The notes beneath the pieces were generated by a model. That model ran no database searches and was not told where the DNA came from. It saw only the letters and a list, made by a program, of their open reading frames with translations. 64,000 bases of DNA from Hydractinia symbiolongicarpus (taxonomy: Eukaryota > Cnidaria > Hydrozoa > Anthoathecata > Hydractiniidae): the NCBI RefSeq assembly GCF_029227915.1, contig NC_079882.1, positions 23,751,001 through 23,815,000 on the forward strand, read 5' to 3'. Of the stretch, positions 40,046 to 51,680 are shown piece by piece (position 1 is the first letter of the stretch; each line of letters opens with the position of its first letter). The position numbers were made by a program, and so were the translations under genes.

Positions 40046-43000
40046 TTAAGCTTTCCATAATTTCATAGTTCCATCCTCAGAAAACGTCGATAACAAATTC
40101 TGATGAGGATGATGACACACGCCTAAAGCGTATTTTTCGTGAACCTATTAGAAAAAAACACACGATATATTACAAGTTGTCATTAACTATTTTATGAACA
40201 TCTTATTAACAAAACAACAAAGTTTGATAGATTTTACCCTTAAAGGGAACCCAAGGTATAAAATGATGTTAAACTTATGTTGATATAGAGCTTAAAAAGG
40301 TTGTTAACAAATCTTTTTAAATTTTTAAAAAAGCTCTTTTTGTTCTCAAGATACTCACATTTAAAGAATATTAGATTTAATTATGCTGCATATATTATGA
40401 TGTCATATTGAAGTAATGGCAAATTTTGACATTTTCTGTCCCTTTAAGAAAACCGACCAACATTGATGTGAAGTCTTAGCAAAACTGATCAAAATTAAGG
40501 TCAAGTCTTTATAATAAATTTACTTCAAGCATCCATGAACAAGATCAAGATATATCTTACTATCATAGTTCGTTCTAATTTTCCAGTGCTGGTACTAAAG
40601 CAGTATAGCACAAAATCTTCGCCAACGCAATATATCCATTCTCCATGTGGTGACACTTCACAGCAAACGAAGTCTCCACCCTCGCGCTTTCCCGATGTAA
40701 ACGTCCGTACAACCTGATAGAAAGGAAGAAAATAACCGTAAAATGAAATATAAAATTTATGTTTCAGTGCAAAAAGCAACGAAAACGAAAAGAGCAAGTA
40801 GAATTTTAACTAAACCAAGAACAACACGAAAACAAAATATCCGTAAGCACAATAATAACAATAACAGAAGTAACAGACGTTGACGACAAAAAACAAAACA
40901 GTAACACCAACCATGGCGACGTTCAAACTAACCTGTCCCTGCATATTCATAATGAAAACAGTGCTCGATTTGTTGCACAGTACAAATTGGTCAACGGCTC
41001 TCGGTAGAGCGTGTACGGAATTAATTCGGATTCCGGCTGATGAGCCACCAATACCGCCTTGAAACGTATGCAAACATTCTGCAGATTTGGCGCTCCATAC
41101 CTAAATATAAGGCGCAAGTCGACCTAAACAAGGCTGAAAAGTTGAAAGACTCGATTACCCAGAATAAAAAACCTGCTTCGCATAATCATTGTTTCCACTG
41201 ATGAAACCCGCCTACATACGCATGCGCTATTCATTATATGCCTTATTGAACAAAAAATGTCAATTGGGTCTTTTTGCCGTCTTTACATAAAAAAAAAACG
41301 AAATTTAAAATATAAACAAGTGACGAAATTTTCTTTAGGTAACGAATATTTTGTCGGACGCAACTTTTGCCCAACATTTGCCCGATAAGGTAAATGCGTA
41401 TCGCATTACATCTCCATGGGTAAAATTATTATTTATTGATTCATTCGTTCACCTTTACGTGAGTGAAATAATCAAATAATAATAAAAAAACCCACGCGCA
41501 TGGAATACTTGTAATCACACTGTACTTACTTTCACTGTACCATCGCTGCTGCAACTTATGATTTGGTGACAATCCTGTGTAAACATAGCATGATTGACGA
41601 AGGAAGTATGACCACGGAACTCTTTCAACGTTCTTCCAGATTTAAGCCCATGTAATCTTTAATAACGAATGAAAAAAACATACAGCGGAGCACAATAAAT
41701 TTGCGCAAAAAATCAAATCACATAACAGTTGATGAGTCACGCCAAAAACTGTCAGAAATAAGAAACGTCCGCCATGGAGCAAGTTGTCTTACGATATTAG
41801 AACGCTCATATTAATAGAACCCGACACTTCTCCACGGACATTCTAACGAGAAACGCATGACTATTTCATTAGAAATACAAAAATGTTAACCAATCCGTTA
41901 ATTTCACGCTAAATGAAGGATAACATAACTAATCAATGGGACAAAATTGTATGCGTATTCTTACCTTAAAGTGTGGTCGTAAGATGTGCTCAATATTTGA
42001 CTGGAATCTTTAGAAAACTGGACAGATGTAACACCTTTAGTATGAGCTGTTGCTAATCTTCGCAAACACTGTCCAGATTGTATTTTCCAAACCTGGTTAT
42101 GTTGAACAGTATACGACAATAAAACAGCCGCCAATTAACGGCAAAACATACAACAATTATAACGACAGAAGAGAAATACTCGGTTTGCTTTTTAAAATAT
42201 CAGTTTATCGTCATGCTGGAAAATTTAAGCTCGTTTTGAGGAGATATATCAGCAGTTTTTGTAACAAAGCTGACTGTGATGAAATTGATAAAATGCATTA
42301 CAAATCTCTATGTATTTTTTCTGTGAAACAGAAATATAAAAAAAATAGAGCACACAACAGAAAAAAAAACTTAGGTTAAATCAACACTTTCAAAAAATTT
42401 CTGTTGCTTCACGTGAAATGTACAAATTTTAGTTACTTTAATCTTTCCATCTTGACTTCCCGAAACCAACATCTCACTGTCTCGGCTAAACGCCAAACAT
42501 AAAACGGCATCTTCCATCAACATAAAATTATCCTAGATTCAGATAAGCATCACAAAAATTGTCAAACACAACTGCAAAAAATTGGAAGACGAAAAAAACA
42601 ACCTTTCAACATCCTACCTCTGCTTGATACTTGAGATCCTTTCGAATTTTACCAGTTTGATAATTCCACACTTCGATGAATCCATCAGCACTACCAGTGA
42701 CAAGAAACTGACCATCAGGTGAAAATATAGACGACGTGGGGTGAGATTTCGTACCAAACTATGTAAAAAATAAAGTATAAGTTTACAATTGTAAATTAAC
42801 CTTATTTTTAAAGCACGGAAATTATGTGAAAAATATATTTCTACAGTTTAAACAAAAGAAACGCATCTGTATTTTAACAAAACCCCAGAATTTCACTATT
42901 ATTTAGTTTAAACTTGTGCACCAAATTAAGTACGAACGGAATAAGGTATACACATCGCAATATAAAGAAAAAATGCATGGAGCATTTTATACCTTGACTG

Positions 43001-44013
43001 TTTTACTAAGAAATGTTGGACATTTTTCTTCTTCCATTCCTTTCTGTGCAGCTTTACCTCGAAACAAATCAATTGATGTACCAGGCGGTAGAAGACCCTG
43101 GTATTGCTGCCATTTTAACGACTGTCCCAATAAAGCAGTGAGTCGACTCGGTGGAACAACGTTAACTTCACCAGCCAATGCTAGAAAAAAATAACAAATC
43201 AAAAAACAATAATACTGAACAAAATTTAAAAAAATACCTTTTAATCATAACAAACTACAACGAATGAGAATAGTAAAACTGTTTTTTTTCTTTCACTCTG
43301 TCTGCAAAATTTTGAGTTTAAAATTAACAGTTAAAATTAAAGTTAAAACGAACCCTGGGCAATAGCATGTCTTCTCTTCTCTTTACTACTTCCATCGGGA
43401 TAGGCCTAAAAACAGAGATTTAGTTGATTCTTTGCACTTAACCACGAAAATTTTCATTAGTCACAATACTGTAATAAACCAAACCTCTCTTGGATCAAAA
43501 TACGATCTAGCTAACAGGTTTTCCAGCCTCAAAAATCTGTCTGCTTGCTGTTTTTTCAACATAAGCATAGGGTCTGTTTGCCGGAGAAGAGATCTGGCTG
43601 CTCCAAGTTCGCGTAATTCGATCAGCTCTACCACAATCTACAAACACAAATTTGATACTCAACAAACACGTATTTACAGGCACAAAACATATATGATATA
43701 TGTAATAAAAATAATATGAACCTGTTCATAAAGGTCGATTAAGGTTTTATCTGGCAATTTAAGTGATTGGATAGCCTGTAACACGATGTCCCAATGTCCA
43801 TTATTTATATCCGATACAAATCCTTCAACACTGTCCACAGTATTCAGCGTAATGCTTGTTTCTTCCTAGTTCAATACAATCAGAGAAAAAAAACATCAAC
43901 ATTTGGCAAAATACAATGAGGAGCCAATTCAGCAAAAACTACTAACCTGTAGCGTTTGCAGGGTACGTCTTAAATTATTTTCTTTCAAATATTGTTCAAT
44001 CAATCGAATTACA
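40046..44013 (-). CDS. SMU1: SMU1 WD40-repeat splicing factor (first short exon not found)
   Basis: SMU1 is a spliceosome-associated LisH-CTLH-WD40 protein that acts with RED/IK during B-complex activation in the nucleus. Exons: 44013-43947, 43865-43722, 43637-43485, 43405-43354, 43180-42993, 42758-42618, 42532-42437, 42092-41965, 41656-41530, 41100-40933, 40713-40561, 40144-40046. All joins are GT-AG and frame-consistent, giving about 504 residues. The N-terminal helix ([14 protein letters not shown]) is the LisH motif. CTLH follows (SIEGF-like [29 protein letters not shown]), then [12 protein letters not shown], then WD repeats with [47 protein letters not shown], and the end [11 protein letters not shown]. 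Only about nine residues are missing at the start, expected from a short first exon ending in GA upstream of 44013. Identification is secure. Confidence 0.95.
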
Positions 44014-44877
44014 CTACAAGCAAGAAAAGTTTTAATGTTTTCATACTGCATTTAAAGAAAACAATAACTAACAAAAACCGAGACAAAAATTAACTATATA
44101 TATACATAATAAAACTTTTAATTATTATTTGGTCTAGGGTTTCTTCAAAGATACTATAATCTTTCATAACTTTTAATAAGTTTGTCCAAATTGAATCAAA
44201 CTTGGCATACTATAGTAAATTTGTGCTTATGTCAGCACTTTTTCTTTGACGTCAGTGCTTGAAATTTGTCCATAATAGTAATAGTAATCATACATAATAG
44301 TATGATTTTTTTCCAATTTTGGGTAAAATCCGCAAAAAACAAGGAAAAACAAATTAATTATATCCAAAATTTTGAGAATAATTCCCTTCGATAAAATAAA
44401 GTTGTGTTGTAACTTTCATGTTCTAAGAATAATCCCAAAGAAAGTTATTATATTTTACGGATTATAAGGATTTCGTAGAAATTTGTAGGGGTTGTTTTGA
44501 GTAACAGTTTCACAACATGCGTCTCCAACAAAAGTTTTTCAAAATAAAAATCATACATATGTATTTAATTTTTTTATTTGATTGCTTAGCTATGTGAGAA
44601 CATATGCATAATTATTTATTTTTTCAAAAAAAAATATTCGATTTTAGAGAACATTTGTTTCACTTTGCAGCCAGAAGACATCTCTTCTAGTTATAACAGT
44701 CAGTAATAATTGCAGTGCGCCTGAAATAATACGTAATAATAGGGTCACATGCCACAAAAAGAGACTGGAGGTAGTTTGATAAATTTTAATGAAGAATGAG
44801 GTTGAAGCAACGGCCAAGCGTCATATTGTGCAGCATTAATTTCGGGTGGGTCACACACTGAGCTAACAGAGCTTAGG

Positions 44878-46013
44878 GATCATCCACAAAATTCATAGCA
44901 ATTCGTGTTAAAAAAATTTCTAGATGCTATACGAATTTTCTTTTGCCATACAGTAATTAAATTTGTATGAAAGTTTTCTATAATCGTATAAAATTCGTAT
45001 GAGTTTTAAATTAAAACAAAAATTCTTTTTTAATTTGATTAGTATGTTTTTTTCAAAAAAAAATTGTTACAGATTTTATTAAATTCGTATATGAGTTTTT
45101 AAAAAAAATTCGTTTGAGTTTTTATAATTAAATGCGTATGTTTTTTTTTAGATAGGAATGTTTTTTTAGATCGCGTTTTAAAAATCTAAGAACGAAGAAC
45201 GGCGAGCTTTGTTATATCGCAATTTTAAAGTTTATGAACGAAAAAGCGGCGATTGAAATGCTTTGTTAGATCGTATTTTAAAAATTTAAGAACGAAGAAC
45301 AGCGATAGAAATGCTTCATTAGATCGTGTTTTAAAAGTTTAAGAACAAAAAGCGGAGATAGAAATGCTTTTTTAGATCGCGTTTTAAAAATTTAAAAACG
45401 ATGAACAGCGATAGAAATTCTTCGTTAGATCGCATTTTTAAAGTTTAAGAACGAAAAGCGGCGATAGAAATTCTTTGGTACATTGTGTTTTAAAAGTTAA
45501 GGAACGAAAAGCAGTGAGAGATAATTATTTAATTTCACATTATAAGTTTAATCCTTCGAAATTCGCACGAACAGCATTTAGAGATGGTTGTTTGTAAGTT
45601 CTAATCATTTGAAGTAATAAGAACAGCATTTAGAAATTGTTAATATTTATTTCAAGGCTAGCTGCATAGCGAAAAGTTAGATTTCTATGATGAAGAAAAA
45701 ATATTGAAAATTAAATTCGTATGACCATTCGTTTAAAAATTCGTATCGCAATTCGTATTGGAAAATCTTAATAATTCATATGAAAATGCGTATGAAAATT
45801 CGTATAAGTAAGAATATAATTCGTATGACAATTCGTATGACAATTTGTATGAAAATTCGTATGGAAATTGTATAAAATTTGTATAGAATTTCTTTAAAAT
45901 CGTATAACTAATTAACATTATACGAGTTGTATACAGTTTTTATACGAATTATAAGCAATTAAATTCGTATATATTCGTATGTATAAAATGTCATCTGAAA
46001 TTTGTAGATGACC
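44878..46013. mobile_element. hAT-like non-autonomous element with internal tandem repeats
   Basis: Ends are GATCATCCACAAAATTCA and, read in reverse, GGTCATCTACAAATTTCA. The element is flanked by GCTTAGG on both sides (44871-44877 and 46014-46020), a 7-8-bp target duplication typical of hAT insertions. The arms are packed with AATTCGTATG words in both orientations. A 53-bp tandem array fills the middle. No transposase frame exists. Confidence 0.7.
45160..45520. repeat. 53-bp tandem repeat, about 6-7 copies
   Basis: The word AGATCG recurs at 45268, 45321, 45374 and 45427, exactly 53 bp apart, with diverged units at 45168, 45214 and 45480. Each unit has an AGATCGTGTTTTAAAAATTT part, then AAGAACGAA and GCGATAGAAATGCTT. 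Confidence 0.85.
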
Positions 46014-46375
46014 GCTTAGGGGATTGGAAATGAATATGAAGCATTTCCGATATGTTATCAGTTGGCATATAAGAACGCTCAATTACCCCTATTGCAAATT
46101 ATACTATTGATGACCATGTTAGAGCGTCTATTAAGCAAAATAATTGGGGGCTATTTTAAAGGGAAGTGGTTCTGACTTGCGGTGTTGGTTAAGTTGTTGG
46201 TTTCTCTTTTTTACACAGGGTCTATTTGTCTCATACACGTGACAAATGGCCATATTGGTGTACAAACATATCTGTACTTATCAAGACCAGACGATAATTG
46301 TTTATCATAGCCGTTAACAAGTTTCAAAGGTGTAAACACTGACCATATTCAGCGACTCAGTTTGACGACATAACA

Positions 46376-47332
46376 ATTTCATCATCATTATCATCATTCT
46401 CAGCTTAAAGTCCGTTTTCCATCCCAGCATGCGTTGGACGGGGTATATTAATGAGCCTGTTCCAATCTGATCTAGACTGTTTTAGATTTAAACTCAACTT
46501 CCTCTGTATCAAGTCTGTCCTTATAACCTCCTGCCAAGTCTTTCTCAGTCTGCCTCTGGGCTTAGCCCCAGGAACTATCAAGTCTCCACACTTTCTTACC
46601 CAATTATCCCCCTCCATTCTTTCCAAGTGCCCCAGCCAATTCAATCTTCTTATCTGGATAACATCTTTAATTCTACGGATACTTAGCCTGCTTCTTAGCT
46701 CATCTGAACTCTTTCTGTCTCTCAGACTGGCGTTACACATCCACCTAAACATTCTCATATAATTCCTTTCTAAACGGTCAAGATCTCCCTGCTTCGCTGC
46801 CCATGTCTCACTACCGTACAATATAACACTTCTTACACAGGCCTCATACAACCTACCTTTTAACTGAAGTGACAAGACTCTGCTAGTCAACAAAGGAAGT
46901 AACTTTCTGAACTTTTTCCAAGCAGAACCTATCCAGCAAGTAACACTTCTTCCAACACGCCCTTCACTGCCCAACATATCACATAAGTAACAGAAGTTCT
47001 CAACTATCTCTAACGAGCCACTGTTGTACATCATTGAAGCTGGAAATACTTCATTCTCTAAAATCTCACCTTTGCAACGCTTGCATACAAACTGAATGTC
47101 AGCTCTTAACCTTCCACCAATACTACTGCACTTCTTATGTACCCAATGCTTGCAAGTCTGACAAAAAATTAAGTTACTACAAACCCCTTTCCTGCAAACT
47201 CCACAAGGCCACTTTCCAACTACAAGGTCACACTTGGCTGCAATGCTACTAATCATGACTTTAGACTTTGCTATGTTCACCCTTAGCCCTTTCTCTTCTA
47301 GTCCTTTCTTCCACTTCTCAAACTTTTCATTG
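46376..47332 (-). mobile_element. 5'-truncated non-LTR retrotransposon, C-terminal RT region
   Basis: The minus-strand frame at 47332-46405 encodes the C-terminal part of a LINE-type polyprotein. It lacks the endonuclease and the catalytic reverse-transcriptase core. A zinc-finger segment (CGVC...FCQTCKHWVHKKC...FVCKRC) follows the KSKVM motif. Then comes the characteristic tail with SAWKKF, LYEACVRSVILYGSETW, MFRWMCN, LNWLGHLERM and GRLRKTWQEVIRTDL. This arrangement is familiar from invertebrate elements often misannotated as host proteins. The 3' end after the stop runs into an ATGATGATAATGATG simple tail (46376-46396, minus strand). The frame is intact over 291 codons from its ATG, so the insertion is fairly young, but it is dead by truncation. 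Confidence 0.85.
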
Positions 47333-48319
47333 TTTCACCATTGTTTCACCATTTATTTGGTGAAATATTAATTAAGGTGAAAAGTTTCCGTACTTTAGGT
47401 GTAGTAACCCTAACAGAGCTAGAAACATTTTGGAGTTTTAAAAAAATGTTGGAAAGTTTGAGCAAAGATAATTTTTTGGAGCAAAATCTAGATAACCTAA
47501 GCATCATACGAGGACAGATTTTTATTGTTACCTTTTGTTAGCTAATTATATATTATTCCATTTTCACTTTTTTTAGCATTCTTTCCCCAACGAACTAAGT
47601 TTGTTTTCACTTAGTGAAATTTTAAAAATGGCGGATGTAGCACAAATGTGATTCGTTAATAAAGCCGAATGTCAATCATCAATTATAGAAACAAAGCTGA
47701 ACCGAATCGCAGAATATGGGCGAACCCACTCTAGGTAAGTTTTGAAATACTGGCAAGATCGGCTTCGCAAGAGGGTGCTGATAAGCCGCAAACGCCCAGA
47801 CGACTTTTTGAATTAAATTGGTGGTTGTCATCGGAAACTGTCTGCACTTTCCAGAAGTGCAATATCATGCGGATGATAGTTGGAAGAAGCCGCTTGAAGA
47901 TAAAGGAGTTAATAAAGTTTATGTATAAAATATTTATCAAGCAAATCTTGTTATAAACTATAAAAAACAGTTCTTTTAAGAACTTTGCTATCACATAATA
48001 AGTTTATTTAATTTTTATAGTTTTTTGAATCATTGGCTAAACTATAGAATACCCCCGTAAAAAAATTAAGACTATAAAACTCTGCAAGGCAATAATAAAA
48101 AAAAGTAAACTAACAAATATACCAGCAGCAACGCAGCTACGCAAAGCTCATTTCTAGATTAACACACAGTTGGGCAGTTAAACTAAAGTATAATATCAAC
48201 AAACATACTAAGTTGGTTTGTTACACTAAACATTTCGCAATATAACAACTTCACTTTCATGATTCTATAGTTTAGCCTCAGTGTATACATTCGTGATGAC
48301 AATTCTTCTCGTTCTTTAA
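47333..48319. other. Spacer between two mobile elements
   Basis: No gene recognised. A minus-strand open frame at 47994-47731 ends GVCGLSAPSCEADLASISKL, which may be a fragment of a repeat rather than an exon. The region probably also lies within the unfound upstream territory of the SMU1 first exon. Confidence 0.35.
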
Positions 48320-49323
48320 GGTTACTGTAAAGGAAACAATTTTTTTTTCTAGGTTTTTTGCAAAAAATTCATGACATATAGGAAAAAAAATTCTCTTTCC
48401 AATGACATATTTTATAGTCTATGAAAATATTTGGAACATCCCTTTTTTCTGGAAAAAGCCTTTTTAGAGCTGTTATATCCTTCACACCTTGAGCATATTT
48501 GAGCATATTTTTTGTAAACATTACGCGTAATATGGAACTCCCGAATAAAAATATGCATAAATATTTTTTAGATAGTTTACTTTCACTATCCAATTAAAAA
48601 AAATCAAAGTTAAGGAATATGCATATGAGCTCTCTCTGGTGAACCTGACTTCTGTCTATTAATAATACTGAACGTGTGCACGCATATTCAGCATAAAGAA
48701 AAAGTTCTCACTTCTATCGTCTATCTGCATACTCAGTTCACACATTTTTATAACACCTACGAAAATCTTTAAAAACAAATATCTCGTTAGTAAATTTCGC
48801 ATACATGCCTTTATGTTTGTGGTCTCTTTTTCCGAAAGCTTCCTATTGGCTCATTAAAATTTTTGGTAATGAAAAGCTGAATAAATTATGCACAAAAGAT
48901 TCCCGGATTTTTTTGTATAAATTACTGATTAGCAAATTATGACGACAGAAAGAAAAAAATATGCATTTTTTTGAATGATTATAATTACAAATAATTTCAT
49001 AACAACAGTATTAGAAAAAAAAAACAGGAACCTTTTTGAATTTAACTTATGCTGAATATAATGGTGTGAAAACGAGAAGTCTGCAACCACACATTCGGAA
49101 AAAGAAGCCATTTGAAAACGTACGGTGAAAAAAAATTGGTGTGTGTTTATTTCATTATATTTTCTTTTTGGAAAATTGCCATCTCACGAAAATAGCACCA
49201 TCAAAAAAGTCTTTCATCAAGCATTCAGAAACAAAAAAACATAAAAAAATATAAAAGTATTGATAAATTATAAGGCTTTTTCTGAGACTACTCATCAAGT
49301 GAGTTTTTTCCTTTACAGTAACC
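48320..49323. mobile_element. TTAA-flanked terminal-inverted-repeat element (piggyBac-like MITE)
   Basis: The ends are GGTTACTGTAAAGGAAA and its exact inverse TTTCCTTTACAGTAACC, 17 bp perfect. TTAA lies immediately outside both ends (48316-48319 and 49324-49327). A TTAA target duplication is the signature of piggyBac transposons, though the termini lack the usual CCY start. The 1-kb interior has no transposase frame. Confidence 0.65.
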
Positions 49324-49429
49324 TTAAATAGTTTCCTTATTCATTTAATATTTTTAGTTATTAGAAAACATTTATATAATGTTATATAATGTTTTTTTAA
49401 ACTGGTTTAAAAAAAGCTTTCAACTATAT

Positions 49430-49625
49430 TTCTGAGTAGCTGCATTGCTGCGTAGCTGAGTTGTGCGTTGTTGAGTATCCATGTTGCTCTATTGCTGCGT
49501 AGCTGTGTTGCTGAGTAGCTGTGTTGGTGCATAGCTGAGCATCTACGTTACTGTATTGCTGAGTAGCTGGGCATCTACGTTGCTGTATTGCTGAGTAGGT
49601 GCGTTGTTGCGTTGCTGAGTTACAT
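49430..49625. repeat. 15-bp-based minisatellite (GTTGCTGAGTAGCTG)
   Basis: Imperfect units of about 15 bp, and 30-bp dimers, alternate TTGCTGAGTAGCTG with TTGCTGCGTAGCTG and CATCTACGTTGCTG. The Gln/Thr/Ser-rich minus-strand open frame here is an artefact of the repeat. Confidence 0.8.
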
Positions 49626-49639
49626 AGTTTTAATTTTTT

Positions 49640-50829
49640 TACGGGGGGTATTCTATAGTAGCTCCGAATCACTAGTGTCTATTTTCTATTTCTTTTTCAG
49701 GCATTGTTTGGGTCTATGGGGGGGTTTTTGGGCAAATATATACTTATTTTTTTAAAAAACGGCAAACTCTCCCAAAAACGCCCCCACATTTTACGGCAAA
49801 TACGGCTTATCTACTAGCCTGGTTAACTAAGCTTTCTTCTTCGAGTTGATAAAATGAGTTTCTCTCAAACTAATTTACTACTGTATAACTCGGGCTGTGG
49901 CCACATTAAATTGGACAATTTTTTTGGGATTTTTATGGTATTTTCTTTCCCTGACTTCGCTGGGAGTGATGCTCAAAAATTCAAAATTCCCAACCTTAGC
50001 CACAGCTAGCTACACAGGGTCAGTAGAATATTGCAAGCTACAGTTACATCAATTTAAAAGCTTGGGCTTAAAATACATATATATGTTAACCTAGCTATAT
50101 AGTTTATTTTACAAAGTAAAAAATGGCAATAACATAACTTACTCTGCTGATTCCACTTCCAGGGTCGCCATCTTCAATATAAAACCTCGTGTGAAACTTG
50201 CACAGAATTATACACGGGATCCGTGTTTCACTGGGTACATCATCAGCCCCAGGGTCTCGTGATCCCCTGAGTATGAGGCAGGAGAGCCAAAAACAATCCG
50301 TCGCAACAGTTTTGCGCTGAACTCGGATTTTCAGTCGCAAATATGTGAAGTCACCCTCTCTAGAGATGGGCACCTGAATTTATTTTTACTATAGTCAGAA
50401 ATATGATTTTAATGTAATGGTGATTTTCGTGCAGCAGGTAGATAATGTGGTGTGTTGATAAAAGTTTTAAAATAATTTATCAATGCGGTGTGCGAGGAAG
50501 AATAGCTAAGTCGAGCTTTTAGCTGCATTTGTAGTTCGTTCATTTGTGTTTGCTGAGATCCTTATTCGTTTTTTGTGGGGTTTCTTGTGTGTTTTAACTT
50601 GCATACTTGCACATAAAGTTTTGTAATTTTAAATTTTTTATAAAAATATGTCATGTTATTTTATGCATCCTTTTTTCAACAATAACGCTTTATTAAAATC
50701 ACGACTTGTTCAAGACGATTATGGGCAACATAATCGAGTTTAATGAAGCGCGCGATATTCAGTTAGGACCCAGTGCCCCTTGATTACTCGACCGTTCATC
50801 ATTTAAGCTTAAATATTGCGCAAGACAGG
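49640..50829. other. Non-coding stretch, no gene seen
   Basis: Short open frames at 49897-50094 (+) and 50373-50104 (-) have no recognisable motif. The CCCAGGGTCTCGTGATCCCCTGAG piece near 50250 faintly resembles ends of the small inverted-repeat family but no matching partner was found. Confidence 0.35.
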
Positions 50830-51680
50830 CGTGGTTGTGTACTTGCAATCGTCTTCAATTATCATGGCCTCTGGATCCAAACAGCCGAGTATGTCTTTTA
50901 TGCAGGACGGGGACCTGTTACTCGGTAGTAAGGGCAGGCTTGACGAATAATCGGAAGCTGGCGAACTTATTTTTAACAAATAATATGAAGCCCTACAAGC
51001 CCAGCTTAGCCATTCCAGCAGACAAGGTAAGATCTATCCAAACTTGATTAAAGAGGAGAGAGAAGAATCTACTGTCAATGCTTCCTAGTCCCAACGAGGC
51101 AGCTACGAAAGTCATCAAATGTTATGCCCAAGTTCCGGAATATTTTGTGCAAAAAGTTCTGAATTGAAAGTACATTGACTTAAAACTTCTGCTGCCAGTT
51201 AATTACTAACCTAGCCGCGTCGGAAGAATCATTTGGAGAAAGTTTGCAAAAGTAGATTTAGTTGACATTATGGATTACGCTTTTTGGGACGAAGCCTTCA
51301 CAGTGTTTTGCGTTAGTGATCACGTCTAAGTTTCCCTAACGCATGCAAGATCTTATGGGTTATAGTTTACTTATGGCAAAGGCAGCCAGGGAGGTGGAAG
51401 GTAACGGATGTGCGTTTAAAACAAAGAGAAAGTGGGCGGTGGCTGACACAACTCTTCATGTTTCTACCATCTTAGCCCGTACCAGACCAGCCTTTTTTAC
51501 CGAGGAGAGCGTTATCAAGGCATAGAAGACTACACGGAACATTGTGCTTAGCTTTTAATTTTGGCTATTGCAAATCTCCTTTTTGTAGGTACCCGTACAT
51601 GTGTGCCAGATGTGGCGGTCCACATTAGTATGCTGACAGTCCTAGGAATGTCTTGAGCAGCGGGAACAAAGGAAGTAGGA
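50830..51680 (+). pseudogene. Decayed gag-like retroelement fragment (possibly DIRS/tyrosine-recombinase type)
   Basis: Several plus-strand frames read short coherent peptides broken by stops and shifts. MLPSPNEAATKVIKCYAQVP lies at about 51076-51135, VDIMDYAFWDEAFTVFCV at about 51260-51315, and a Cys-rich motif at 51544-51628. That motif reads CLAFNFGYCKSPFC, then MCARCGGPH before a stop. The pattern CxxFNxGxC...C...C..CGGxH occurs in gag-like proteins of DIRS/Ngaro-type retroelements of cnidarians, as I recall it. A Tyr sits where a His is usual. No terminal repeats or recombinase were seen, so only a decayed fragment is claimed. Confidence 0.4.

Noticed and set aside
44013-47650. Search for the short first coding exon of SMU1
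   Set aside because: No ATG-containing stretch ending GA|GT with a plausible MSIE-like start was found; it may lie beyond the transposon block.
49424-49672. 82-codon Gln/Thr-rich minus-strand frame
   Set aside because: It is produced by the 15-bp minisatellite and lacks any non-repeat sequence.
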